Origin: Puffinus mauretanicus
Taxonomy: Eukaryota; Chordata; Aves; Procellariiformes; Procellariidae
Direction: 5' to 3'
Assembly (NCBI GenBank): GCA_023333565.1
Contig: JAJKFH010002736.1
Location: forward strand, 62,001 to 126,000
DNA: 64,000 nucleotides
Of the stretch, positions 15,201-24,850 are shown one piece after another. The notes below the pieces were generated by a model. The model made no database searches. It had not been told where the DNA came from and worked only from the letters and a program-made list of their open reading frames with translations. Made by a program: the position numbers and the translations under genes. Position 1 is the first letter of the stretch. Each line of letters begins with the position of its first letter.

Positions 15201-16440
15201 GAGTAGAAAGCCAGGACCTCTCTCCATGAGGCTAGAACAGGTTCTTCTCATTTCAGCAGTGGTGAAACATTGGACTGGGTAAAGCCATGGATGTGTAAAC
15301 TTACGGTCTTCTGGTCAGAAAAACAAAGCATGTTAAGATCTGAAGGAAAGCGGTCTAACAGCACATTAATACTATCATCTTCATAGTACAGAGGGGGAAG
15401 TCAATGCAGGGTAAGTCAGTCCTTTCTACAGTGACATGCAAAGAATATTTTGCAGTGAGGGAGAGAGCACAGTTTTCCAGATTTTCGGTCTTTTGATTTA
15501 ATTAGAAAATTATCTTTGATTATGATCAACATTCTGCCAGTTGGTGGATGAATGTACTTCTCCATGTAGCTGTTTGAAGTTCTGTGTGGAAATTAACACT
15601 ACTTGAAAATAGATTCCATGCTACATGTGCAAGTGAACAGTTGTAGTTACTACAGTATACTGATTAGCTACCTATACCTATACCTGTTACAAGGTCTAGC
15701 CTGTTTCGACACATAAGAATTTCCATCAGTTTCTATAAAGTTCACTAGGTTACTTTTAATTTTTACTCTTCATATAAAGACAGGATTAGCATAATTACGC
15801 TTAGGGGACTAAGTAGCATCCTTGATGTTATACATCAATTACTGCATTTTTTCCGGGCTCAAGTCTCTCTGAATTTAAGAGTTGATATTCAGGTGTGCAG
15901 ACGATGCCAGGGTTATCACAATTTATTGCACAACTCTGGTTCAGAATGTAGTAATACCATCAAGATGAAATAAAACAGCAAATGTATAAGGCAAATATGA
16001 AAATTCCAAAACCCGCATCACATTGGAAATGTTGGTGACTTAAGCAGTTATTGTTTCATTAACTACACCATTCCAGTTTTTGTCCATTTATTCCGTTATT
16101 TTTCATATTCTCTACTCTTTCCACTCTTTCTCTACTCTTTGACTTCAACCCTTGGCCTTCTTGGCACCAAAATATATTTTGTTCACAATGATTTTTCTTC
16201 TGTTTTTTTGCATACATATATTCCAAAATAAATGCATTCTCAAACTTATTTTCTTGTCTCAGAAAATCAATGGGAGTCTTATTATTGACTTAGGTGGGTG
16301 CAGAGTCAGACTACAATGGCTTCGCAGGGACATATGAGAGAACTCAGTTAACCACTCTTCCAAGCTGTGTAACAAGAAAGTGCCAGATGAGCTTGCCAAA
16401 AAACAAACTCAGAGATTCTTTAGGGCACACTTCAAGATAC
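9261..16440. other. AT-rich single-copy DNA, no gene seen
   Basis: I see no transposon or RNA gene. Homopolymer tracts stand out: T18 at 10766-10783 and A17 at 13490-13506. Open frames are all under 90 codons and low in complexity, which fits chance frames in AT-rich DNA. Confidence 0.6.
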
Positions 16441-16445
16441 AGGGC
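16441..16445. repeat. Target-site duplication, left copy (AGGGC)
   Basis: AGGGC directly precedes the TGTCCTGG start of the LTR and is repeated exactly at 16933-16937, right after the LTR's final CGACA. A 5-bp duplication is usual for ERVL-type (class III) elements. Confidence 0.92.
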
Positions 16446-16670
16446 TGTCCTGGTTTCGGCTGGGATAGGGTTAAATTTCTTCCTAGTGCTGTGTTTTGGA
16501 TTTAGTATGAGGAGAATGTTGATAACACACTGATGTTTTCAGTTGTTGCTAAGTGCCCTCCTAGTCCAAGGACAGCTCCCAAGCCTACTGACTGAGCTAG
16601 GTACACAAGATGGGAGGGAACATAATCAGGACAGCCAGCCCAGCTGGCTAATGGGGTATTCCATACCATG

Positions 16671-16678
16671 TGACGTCA
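16671..16678 (+). promoter_or_regulatory. CRE palindrome TGACGTCA in LTR U3
   Basis: This is a perfect 8-bp CREB/ATF consensus site just upstream of a TATA-like motif inside the solo LTR. The equivalent place in the LTR at 19214-19798 reads TGACATCA in the sense direction, so the CpG has been lost there. Whether it is bound in the host is not known. Confidence 0.7.
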
Positions 16679-16825
16679 TGCTCAGTATATGAATGATAGG
16701 CGTGATCCAGGAAGTACCGATCGCTACTTGGTTATCGGTCAGCGCGGGTGGTGAGCAATTGCATTGTGCATCACTCATTATGTATATTCTATCATTATCA
16801 TTATTATTTTCCCTTTTTCTGTTCT

Positions 16826-16831
16826 ATTAAA
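16826..16831 (+). promoter_or_regulatory. LTR polyadenylation signal ATTAAA
   Basis: ATTAAA followed by CTGTCTTTATCTC marks the likely end of the R region. The same block appears reversed at 19346-19351 in the minus-strand LTR. Confidence 0.65.
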
Positions 16832-16932
16832 CTGTCTTTATCTCAACCCACGAGGTTTTTCTCACTCTTACCCTTCCAATTCTCTCCCCATCCCGCTGGG
16901 GATTTGGCTGCCTGCCAGGTTAAACCACGACA

Positions 16933-16937
16933 AGGGC
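16933..16937. repeat. Target-site duplication, right copy (AGGGC)
   Basis: Exact match to 16441-16445 immediately after the LTR terminus. Confidence 0.92.
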
Positions 16938-19213
16938 ACAAAAAATTAAAATAATAATAACTTTTAGCTCAGATTTCAGCAATCTCCCAGGAATCTTTTG
17001 CATTTCTATGCTTTTCCTAAAGCATTCTTGATACTGACACATGGCTTTTAAAATACTTGCCAAAGTAGTTTATTACGTTACTAATATTACTGTGTATTCC
17101 AATAGCACTGAAGAGTCCTCAGGATAGGCACCATTCAAGAGCTTTCAGTTTAAAATAGACCAGAATAGGGAGCAGGAACAAAAACACACAGTGAAGTAAA
17201 TCGCCTATGATCATTTAGAAAGTAGTAACAAGAATGGGACAGATTTGGAAGTCCTCATTCCCAATCCAATGCATATCTTCCTCAGGGGTTTGCACTGATT
17301 TACTATGTCTTACTCTTGTCCAGGGAAGATCTCCTTTCACCAGATTGCTCCACAGCACATGATATGGAACAGGACTCGAAGGACACAGTAGGTGCTTGGG
17401 GAATGGATTATAATGACTTGGCACCTTTCCACGTTGGGTACAGACCCAAGTGGAGTTTGAATAATCCCTTGCAAATTTTGTTCCATCATACTGAAATCTT
17501 CCACAAAGATCAATTCTTTGTCAAATTGCCTTCTCCATACAGGCACTAGGAAAGCTAGGGAGATACATTAGACCTAAAAGTCAACTGCATGTTGACAGGG
17601 CACTTGCAACTGTAGATGCTGTTCACTGTGTGCAGCTGTAGCATCATTTCTGCCTTACATAGCATCTCCTGCAAGCAGTTCTATATATAGGCTCCTGTTC
17701 ACTTATCTGTTATTTTCTCCTTGGACCAAAACCAGGATTGAAATTAATGATGTAAGTAGAAATAAAACAAAAAAATCCAGCAGAACTTTCGCGAGAAGCA
17801 GTCTCCCCTTCCCCCACTGCCAACGAGGCAAACTCCGCTGAAGCAGCCCTTCTTCATCCCCACGTGGTGACAAGACGCAAGGAGATTTGAGACTTCAGCA
17901 ATCTTTTCTTATTTTTTTCCACAGAACTTTGCTACTGATTTATTACTGTGAGAAAGAAAAATTCCTTGTGCATCAGGACATTTTTTTTTTAGCATGGCAG
18001 TCATATTCAGAAACAGAATAGGGTATATCTGTTGATCCATCTGAAGCTCACTCCATCTCACAGTTAATAAAAATGCTCTTCTAGATTTCTATTAAACTCC
18101 TTCAGCATTTAGTCATGTCCTGATATCAAGTAAAGTGCTTTAAAGCTCTTTAAAAACGGCAATTTACGAATAAATCTACAGAACGGACCCAACAAAATTC
18201 TGTCCAAGACAGCAAATATAGATCCTTTCCTTACAGCACTAAAGCAGGTAGACTAACAAAACAGAATTGCTCTTACAGACCCAGGGAACAAAAAAAGAGA
18301 GGGAGAGCAAGGCAGGAGATGGAGGAAGAAAAGAAAAAAGTCAATTAAGCTAATGCAAGTTGGGTATCACAAGGTTATAGATATTTCAAGAGCTGAGCAA
18401 TTTACCGTCTGGAAGGAGAGAAGAGCTCTTGCATAAAATGTCCCCCAGTTCAGATTTATTATGCTTTTACTTGCGTTATATGTGATACAATTAGCAGGAG
18501 GTGCCAATAAGGCATTCTCTCAAGGACATGGTCATTCCATACCATCTGTTATTAATTGCATTGTCCTTTCCACAGCTAGCTAGAGGGGAAAAAGTTCTCT
18601 GAGAACCACCTGCAAATTCTGACTGTATGATGACTGGAATTTAAAAATATCTAACTAGAGTATGTGGGTGGATGAAGAGCACCAGAGCAGAGCTGCTTCT
18701 CAAAAATCCAAGAAAAAAATTCATGAATGTAACGCCCCAGTATAATGTAGATTTAAGTTGTATTGATTTTTTTCAGAATTTTCAACTACAGTGATAGCTT
18801 CCCTGTAAAAATATATGGTAGAAATGAAAAAGGAACAATTAAAGTTGGCCACTGGAAATATAACTGCAGTGCATATGGTTTGTTGAAGATGTGAATGTTT
18901 TAATGGATATTCATTTGCATGTCCCCTATGCTGCTCATAAAATCAGGAATCAAAGATAGTAAAGATTGACTGCTCCTTTCTTGTTTTTTGGAGAGAAGAG
19001 GGAAGAAAAGGAAGGAGAAACATAAATGAGACTCTACCTCAGCAATATTATTTTATTAGGCTCTTAGTGAAAATAGATTGTGGAATTTTGTCAACAGTAT
19101 GTATTTTGTACCATTTTGGTTACTTGGGTCTAGATAGTATGGAGTGCTTAGATATCTTAAAAAGGAATGCACACTAAGCTCTCTGTTGAAAAAAAAAAAA
19201 ATCCTTTCCTATA
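16938..19213. other. Single-copy DNA between two LTRs
   Basis: I see no gene or repeat. A short GC-richer patch with CpGs lies at about 17785-17880. Frames of about 70 codons near 17215-17549 overlap on both strands and look like chance. A 12-bp A run lies just before the next LTR at about 19189-19200. Confidence 0.55.
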
Positions 19214-19798
19214 TGTTGTGATATAACCAGCAACTAAGCCAGCAACTAAGCCCCACACAGCTGCTCACTCGCTCCCTCCCAGTGGGATGGGGGAGAGAAT
19301 CAGAAAAGTAAAAGTGAGAAAACTCGTGGGTTGACACCAAGACAGTTTAATAACTAAAGCAAAAACAAGCAAAGCAGAACAAGGAATTCATTCACTACTT
19401 TCCATCAGCAGGCAGGTGTTCAGCCATCTCCAGGAAAGCAGGGCTCCATCATGTGTAACAGTTGCTTGGGAAGACAAACACCATAACCCCAAATATCCCC
19501 TCTTCTCTCTTCTTCCCTCAGCTTTTATTGCTGAGCATGATGTCATATGGTATGGGATATCTATTTCAGTTGGGGTCAGCTGTCCCAGCTGTGTCCCCTC
19601 CCAAATGCTTGAGCACCTCCAGCCTACTTGCTGGTGGGGTGGGGTGACGAGCAAAAAAGACCTTGACTCTGTGTAAGCACTGCTCAGCAATAACGAAAAC
19701 GTCCCTATGTTATCAACACTGTTTTCAGCACAAATCCAAAACAGCCCTATACTAGATACTATGGAAAAACTGAATTCTATCTCAGCCAAAACAGTACA
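19214..19798 (-). mobile_element. LTR of an ERVL-like endogenous retrovirus, minus strand
   Basis: Read on the minus strand, the element starts TGTACTGTTTTGGCTGAGAT and ends GGTTATATCACAACA, about 585 bp. It shares with the LTR at 16446 the opening block, the core ending in TCATGCTCAG, an ATTAAA signal (plus-strand TTTAAT at 19346-19351) followed by CTGTCTTGG, and the late block around CTCTCCCCCATCCCACTGGGA. A TATA-like CAATAAAAGC lies about 20 bp downstream of the CRE-like TGACATCA. A 12-bp segment (CAGCAACTAAGC) is duplicated at 19230-19253. No exact target duplication is seen: CTATA on the left and CCATG on the right. Shifting the right end to 19806 would give CTATA versus CTGTA. It appears to be an older solo LTR. 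Confidence 0.82.
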
Positions 19799-20030
19799 CC
19801 ATGTCACTGTAAACATCTGTTAAACAGATTGATATTGGGAAATTTTCACTGTTATGTTGGGCTAGGTTACTGGTTATACCCATGTACACCCCTGTACTAA
19901 AAGAAGGAAAGCAATCTATTACTACCTTTCCTTAGGTATTTGAACCAGATAGAAGAAAAACTACACATGCCGTGTTGATGTCACTGAAGCAGGGCACAAG
20001 AACCTTGACTCTAGTGCACAGCTAAATGGT
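19799..20030. other. Short single-copy spacer
   Basis: I see nothing recognisable between the minus-strand LTR and the CR1 3' end. Confidence 0.6.
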
Positions 20031-20304
20031 CATAGAATCATAGAATCATTAAGGTTGGAAAAGACCTCTAAGATCATCGAGTCCAACCGTCAACCCAACA
20101 CCACCATGCCCACTAAACCATGTCCCTAAGCGCCTCATCTACCCTCTTTTAAATACTTCCAGGGATGGTGACTCAATCACTTCCCTGGGCAGCCTGTTCC
20201 AAGGCCTGACCACTCTTTCAGTAAAGAAATTTCTCCTAATGTCCAGTCTAAACCTCCCTTGGTGCAACTTGAGGCCATTTCCTCTCGTCCTATCGCTAGT
20301 TAAT
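20031..20304 (-). mobile_element. CR1 LINE, 5'-truncated 3' end
   Basis: The left edge is the CATAGAATCATAGAATCA tail, the reverse complement of the CR1 octamer tail. It continues rightwards through the last ORF2 codons and stops abruptly at CCTATCGCTAGTTA, so only about 270 bp were inserted. Read on the minus strand it is very similar to the end of the plus-strand CR1 at about 52930-53199, including the block GTAGATGAGGCGCTTAGGGA. The two are the same subfamily, unlike the CR1 3' ends at 21467 and 22100. Confidence 0.95.
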
Positions 20305-21466
20305 CGCTAGTCATGCCATGCAAAAGTCTATTCTAACAAATAAAGCCTTTTGCTTCGTAAAATTTTTATATTCTGTGCTCTTCAAGTAATGTTTCAATTC
20401 AGGACTTTAAACTTGAATATTGAATACTGCAGTGCTTAAATTAACTGTATCATATTTCTATACATATATTAAATTAAAGAAATGTGATTGAGTTTGTATC
20501 CAAAACCACACAAATGTGTGAGATCCTTTCACCATTTGGTTTTTTTGTAAACTGTTTGCTCTTCCTCCTAGTGAGGACCTGATAGACCATAACAAATCAG
20601 GAGTGAAATTTCATGTCATCTTTATATTTTCCATTAAACAAAGGAATATATCTATACTTTTGTTACGCTTTTAAAAAAGCAACAAAAGAAAACAACTTTA
20701 CCCTCCTTCAAATCAGGCAGAAGTGTCTTTCAGTTCCTCTCAGAGGTACAACTTCTTCCACTTTAGAGCTGTTCCCAGCCTGAGTGTCTTTCTCCACATT
20801 CAGTGGGAAGCCTTTTATACCTAAGTGGATTCTCGTTTTTGTTACTTATTTGTCCCACCAGGCAGGGCTACCTGCCCTTTGCATCCTTATAAATGCCATC
20901 CTAAATTAGCCTGTCTGAAATTGTTAAAGAAAGCATGCTCTCTACTAGAGGCGTACACCAACTTCTCTGTAGCTGGCTGAAACTTGGTTACTATTAGGCC
21001 TGAATTATAAGCTTCTGCCACTTAAGTAACTATGTGCAATGCTAAAAATCCATAAATATCTGCACTAATCTTGTTCAAAAATGAAATGCACACTTGAAGA
21101 GTGCGCAAACATAACACTGCATACAGAGCTTTGATTACAAAGATAGTTTGTTAGTTACCTCATGACCCTGGTATTGATAAGAAGCTCATTTGAAACTGAA
21201 GTCATGATCTCACCATCCCACATAGAAACAAAAGGAGAAGCAGAACATTTGCCACAGGTATTGGCAAAGATTCTTCAGCAGATCTATCAAAATCTATCTG
21301 TTTTCCCCTCATGTATGTTGACACTCATGTCAAAAAAACTAGTGGAGTGGTAGAAGACAAAGGAAGAGCAGAGCAAGCTGTGCTGAGCAGTTGCAGTGGG
21401 CAGTTGCAAACTGAGTCATATTTTCTTTCTTTTGAAAATCTTAAACTATGTTTGGTATTCCAAATC
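20305..21466. other. AT-rich single-copy spacer
   Basis: I see no gene or repeat. The longest frame is 63 codons (21162-21353) with no recognisable content. Confidence 0.55.
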
Positions 21467-21544
21467 AGAGAATCAGAGAATCAATCATAGAATCATAGAA
21501 TAATAGAACTAGAGAATGGCTTGGGTTGGAAGGGACCTTTAAAA
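21467..21544 (-). mobile_element. CR1 3' tail, left part split by a nested CR1
   Basis: The block from the AGAATCAATCATAGAATCATAG tail to TTGGAAGGGACCTTTAAA is the reverse complement of a CR1 terminus. It breaks off here and resumes at 22168 with GTCATCTTGTCCAACCCTCC, which in an intact CR1 would follow almost directly. The two parts belong to one minus-strand element interrupted by the plus-strand CR1 between them. Confidence 0.88.
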
Positions 21545-22167
21545 ATCTACAAGACACTAGGTCTGCTGGCCACAGACTGGGTGCACCTTTCTCAAAGGGG
21601 GAAAAGGATCTTTGTGCAAGAGTTAGCAAGGCTCATAGAAAGAGCTTTAAACTAGATTTGAAGGGGGAAAGGGATAAAACAAGGCTCCCTAGGGATAAGC
21701 CTAGGGGTGGCACACCAAGGTTTGAGGGGCGGTGTGCTAGCCAGGTTCTTCAGTCTGCTCCACGATGTGCTGAGTATACTAGAGCACATTTGTAATGTCT
21801 TTATACTAATACACACAGCATAAGGGATAAACAAGAGAAGCTAGAAGCTTTGGCCCAGTCCTGGAGCTACGACAACATTGGCATAAGCAAAATCTGGTGG
21901 GATGAGTCCTGTGACTGCGGTGCCATGATGGATGGTTATAAGCTCTTCAGGTGGGATAGGCAGGTTCTTCACTGAGAGTGTCATCGGTCACTGGAACAGG
22001 CTCCCCAGGGAAGTGGTCTCGGCACCAAGACTGTCAGAGTTCAACGAGTGTCTGGACAATGCTCTTAGTCATATGGCTTAGTTTTAGGTAGTCCTGCGAG
22101 GAGCAGGGAGTGGGACCTGATGATCCTTACAGGTCCCTTCCAAACTGAGATGTTCTATGATTCTATG
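21545..22167 (+). mobile_element. Nested CR1 LINE with large internal deletion
   Basis: The first part, up to about 21960, is the CR1 region leading into ORF2 and the start of the apurinic-type endonuclease. From 21802 a frame reads YTNTHSIRDKQEKLEALAQ and then IGISKIWWDESCD and GYKLFRWDR. At about 21960 the sequence jumps to the CR1 3' end, GTTCTTCACTGAGAG, then GGAACAGGCTCCCCAGGGAA, and finishes with the TTCTATGATTCTATG tail at 22151-22167. The rest of the endonuclease and all of the RT are missing. The element lies inside the 3' tail of the minus-strand CR1 and is therefore younger than it. Its left edge is placed within about 10 bp. Confidence 0.85.
21796..21960 (+). pseudogene. CR1 ORF2 endonuclease N-terminus, truncated
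   Basis: About 55 codons of the CR1 endonuclease start are visible. They include the TNTHSIRDKQ opening and the IGISKIWWDE block, where family members usually have a Glu-Thr pair before the tryptophans; here it is Lys-Ile. An in-frame TAA lies just upstream of the TNTHS block. The frame is cut by the internal deletion near 21960. The product could not be functional. Confidence 0.8.
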
Positions 22168-22470
22168 GTCATCTTGTCCAACCCTCCTGCCATGGGCAGA
22201 GACATCTTCAACTAGATCAGGTTGCTAAAGCCCCATCCAATCTGACCTCCAACACTTCCAGGTATGGAACATCCACAACTACTCTGGGCAACCTGTTACA
22301 GTGTCTCAACACTCTCCTAGTAAAGAATTTCTTCCTTATATCTAATCTAACTCTACCCTCTTTTAGTTTAAAACCATTAGTCCTTCTCCTTTCACTACAG
22401 GCCTGGTAAAAAATCTCCCTCCACCTTTCTTATAAGCCTCCTTTAAGCATTGAAAGGCTGCAATGTCTCC

Positions 22471-24850
22471 CTAAAGCCTTCTCTTCTCCAGGCTAAATAA
22501 CCCCAACTCTCTCAGCCTTTCTTCATAGGAGAGGTGTTCCAGCCCTCTGATTATTTTTGTGGTCATCTTCTGGACCTGCTCTAATGGGTTCATGTCTGTC
22601 TTGTGCTCGGGACCCAAAAACTGAATGCAGTACTCCAGGTGGGGTCTCACCACCGTGGAGTAGAGGGGCAGAATCATCTCCCTTGACTTGCTAGTCATGC
22701 TTCTTTTGATGCAGCCCAGGATGAGGTTGGCTTTCTGGGTTGCAAGCACACATTGCCAGCTCATATCTAAATTTTCATCCACCAGAATCCCCAACTCCTT
22801 CTCGGCAGGGCTGCTCTCAATGCATTCATTGTCCAGTTTGTACTGATGCTGGAGGTTGCCCCAGTCCAGGTGCACTTGGCCTTGTTGAACTTCATGAGAT
22901 TCACATGGGCCCACTCCTCAAGCCTGTCAAGGTCCTTCTGGATGGCATCCCTTCCATCAAGCATGGCAACTGCACCACTTAGCTTGGTGCACTTAACCCC
23001 ACTCTCTATGTCATTAATAAAGATATTGAATAGTATCGGTCCCAATATGGACACCTGAGGGACACCACTTGTTGCTGGATTCCACTTGGATACTGAGCCG
23101 CTGACTGCAACACTTTGGGTGTGGCCGTCCACCCAATTCCTTACCCGTTGAATAGTCCATCCATCCAATCCACACCTCTCCAATTTAGCAATGAGGATGT
23201 TATGTGGGACCATGCCAAAGGCCTTAGAGAAGGCAAGGTAGAGGACATCAGTTATTCTTCCCTTATCCACAAACACAGTCCATTGTAGAAGGTCACCAGA
23301 TTAGTCAGGCACAATTTGCCCTTTGTGAAGCCATGCTGGCTGTCTCTAATCACCTTCCTCTCACCCACATGCCTTGACATATCTTCCAGGAGGATCTGTT
23401 CCATGATCTTACTGGGCACAGAGGTGAGGCTGAATGGTCGGTAGTTCCCAGGGCTCTCCTTTTTACCTTTTTTAAAAAAGATGGGTGTGATGTTTCCCTT
23501 ATTCCAGTCACTGGGGAACTTCACCTGACTGCCATAACTTTTCAAATACGATGGAGAGCAACTTAGCAACTCCATCTGCAGGTTCCCTCAGGACTCTGGG
23601 ATGCATCTCGTTGGGTCCCATGGACTATGTTTAGGTTCCTCAGATGGTCTTGAACCTGATCTTCTCTTATGATGTGGGGGACTTCATTCCCCCAGTCTCT
23701 GCCCTGAGATTCAGGCACTTGAGAGACGTAGGAGGAGCAATTGCAAGTGAAAATTGAGGCAAAGAAGTTGTTGAGTACTTCAGCCTTCTCTATGTCTGTT
23801 GTCACCAATCCTGTTTCATTTATCGGGGCAGGTACAATTTTTTTTGTTTTCCTTTTGTGACTAATGTACCTGTAGAAGCCTTTCTTCATATCCCTTGCCA
23901 AATTTAGCTCCAGCTGTGCCTTAGCTTTCCTGTTCCCATCCCTACACCCCCAGGCAGTATCATTATATTCTGGATGGATACATGTCCCTGTTTCCAGTGC
24001 CTATGCATTTCCCTTTTTTGTTTCATTTTGACCAGGAGATCCTTACTCAGTCATGCTGGCCTCCTGCCTTCCTTGCCTGATTTCTCTACAGGGGAAGCAA
24101 GAGCTCCTGTGGTCTAAGAAAAATGTCTTTAAGTAGCTGCCAGCTCTCTTCTACTCCTTTATCCCTAAGGGTAGTTTCCCAGGGGGTCCCATCCACTAGT
24201 CCCTTAAAAAACTGAAAGTTCACTTTCCTAAGGTTTAGGGTCTTGACTACATTTTTCACCTGGACTGTGTCCCTCAAGATCATGAATTCCAACAGGCCAT
24301 GACCACTACAGGTGAGGTTACCACTAATCTTGACATTTCCAATAAGTTCCTCCGCATTAGTGAGCAGCAGGTCCGGTAACACATCTCCTCTGGTTGGACT
24401 ATCTATCACCTGGATTAAGAAGTTATCTTCAATGCACTCCAAGAGCCTTGTAGACTGTTTGCAGCTTGCTGCACTGCTTTTCCAGCAGATGTCAGGGTGA
24501 TTGAAGTCCCCAGCAGGATCAAGGCCTGTGAGCTTGATGCTTCCTGTAGTTCAGATAAGAACTCTTCATCAGCATCCTCCCCTTGAGTGCATGGCCTGTA
24601 GCAAGCGCGAACCACAAGGATTCCTTTGTTGGCTTGGTCTCTAACATTCACCCATAAGTTCTCAACCTGCGCATTGCTGTTTTTCAGCTCTATGTAATCA
24701 ATCCTTTTTTTTTTTTTTTTTTATGTGGAGCACAATCCCCCACCTTTCCTTCCTTGCCTGTCCCTCCTAAACAGCTTATAGACATTGACTGCAGCGCTCC
24801 AGTCATGTGATTCATCCCACCAAATTTCAGTGATAGCGAATAAATCATAG
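22471..24850 (-). pseudogene. CR1 ORF2 (endonuclease-reverse transcriptase) pseudogene
   Basis: Six frame segments in at least five frame changes cover the protein. They are 24415-24651 and 24086-24442 (endonuclease), 23563-23901 (linker), 23252-23575 and 22767-23276 (reverse transcriptase), and 22471-22914 (C-terminus). The endonuclease block GDFNHPDICWK is readable at about 24478-24508 in a shifted frame. In the [19 protein letters not shown] and [14 protein letters not shown] are clear. Motif A reads YLAFSKAF, so its catalytic Asp is Ala. The segment with motif C (family FADD) is missing: [11 protein letters not shown] runs straight into KLSGAV near 22985, an apparent 8-codon deletion. The C-terminus keeps [17 protein letters not shown] and [18 protein letters not shown]. 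The enzyme is dead. Confidence 0.92.
24705..24722. repeat. T18 homopolymer (A18 in CR1 sense) inside endonuclease
   Basis: Read in CR1 sense, this falls in a lysine-rich stretch just before IDYIELKN-type text. The A run has expanded to 18 and shifts the frame. It is slippage within the decayed coding sequence rather than a 3' poly(A) tail. Confidence 0.8.

Larger units (their letters stand above)
16446..16932 (+). mobile_element. Solo LTR of an ERVL-like endogenous retrovirus
   Basis: This is a 487-bp element that starts TGTCCTGGTTTCGGCTGGGA and ends GGTTAAACCACGACA, a TG...CA LTR bounded by a perfect AGGGC duplication. No internal retroviral sequence remains, so it is a solo LTR left by recombination between two LTRs. 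Inside, in order, are a U3 core with a cAMP-response-element palindrome at 16671-16678, a TATA-like TATATGAAT about 10 bp downstream, an ATTAAA poly(A) signal at 16826-16831, and a C-rich end. The ERVL assignment rests on the 5-bp duplication and overall resemblance to avian LTRs of this type. Its core and poly(A) region resemble the oppositely oriented LTR at 19214-19798. Confidence 0.88.

Noticed and set aside
16938..19213. Interval between two LTRs considered as a provirus interior
   Set aside because: The LTRs are in opposite orientation and of different length, the first has its own complete target duplication, and no gag, pol or env text lies between them.
19388..19816. 142-codon open frame on the minus strand
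   Set aside because: It lies within and across the edge of the minus-strand LTR and matches no retroviral protein; LTRs are non-coding.
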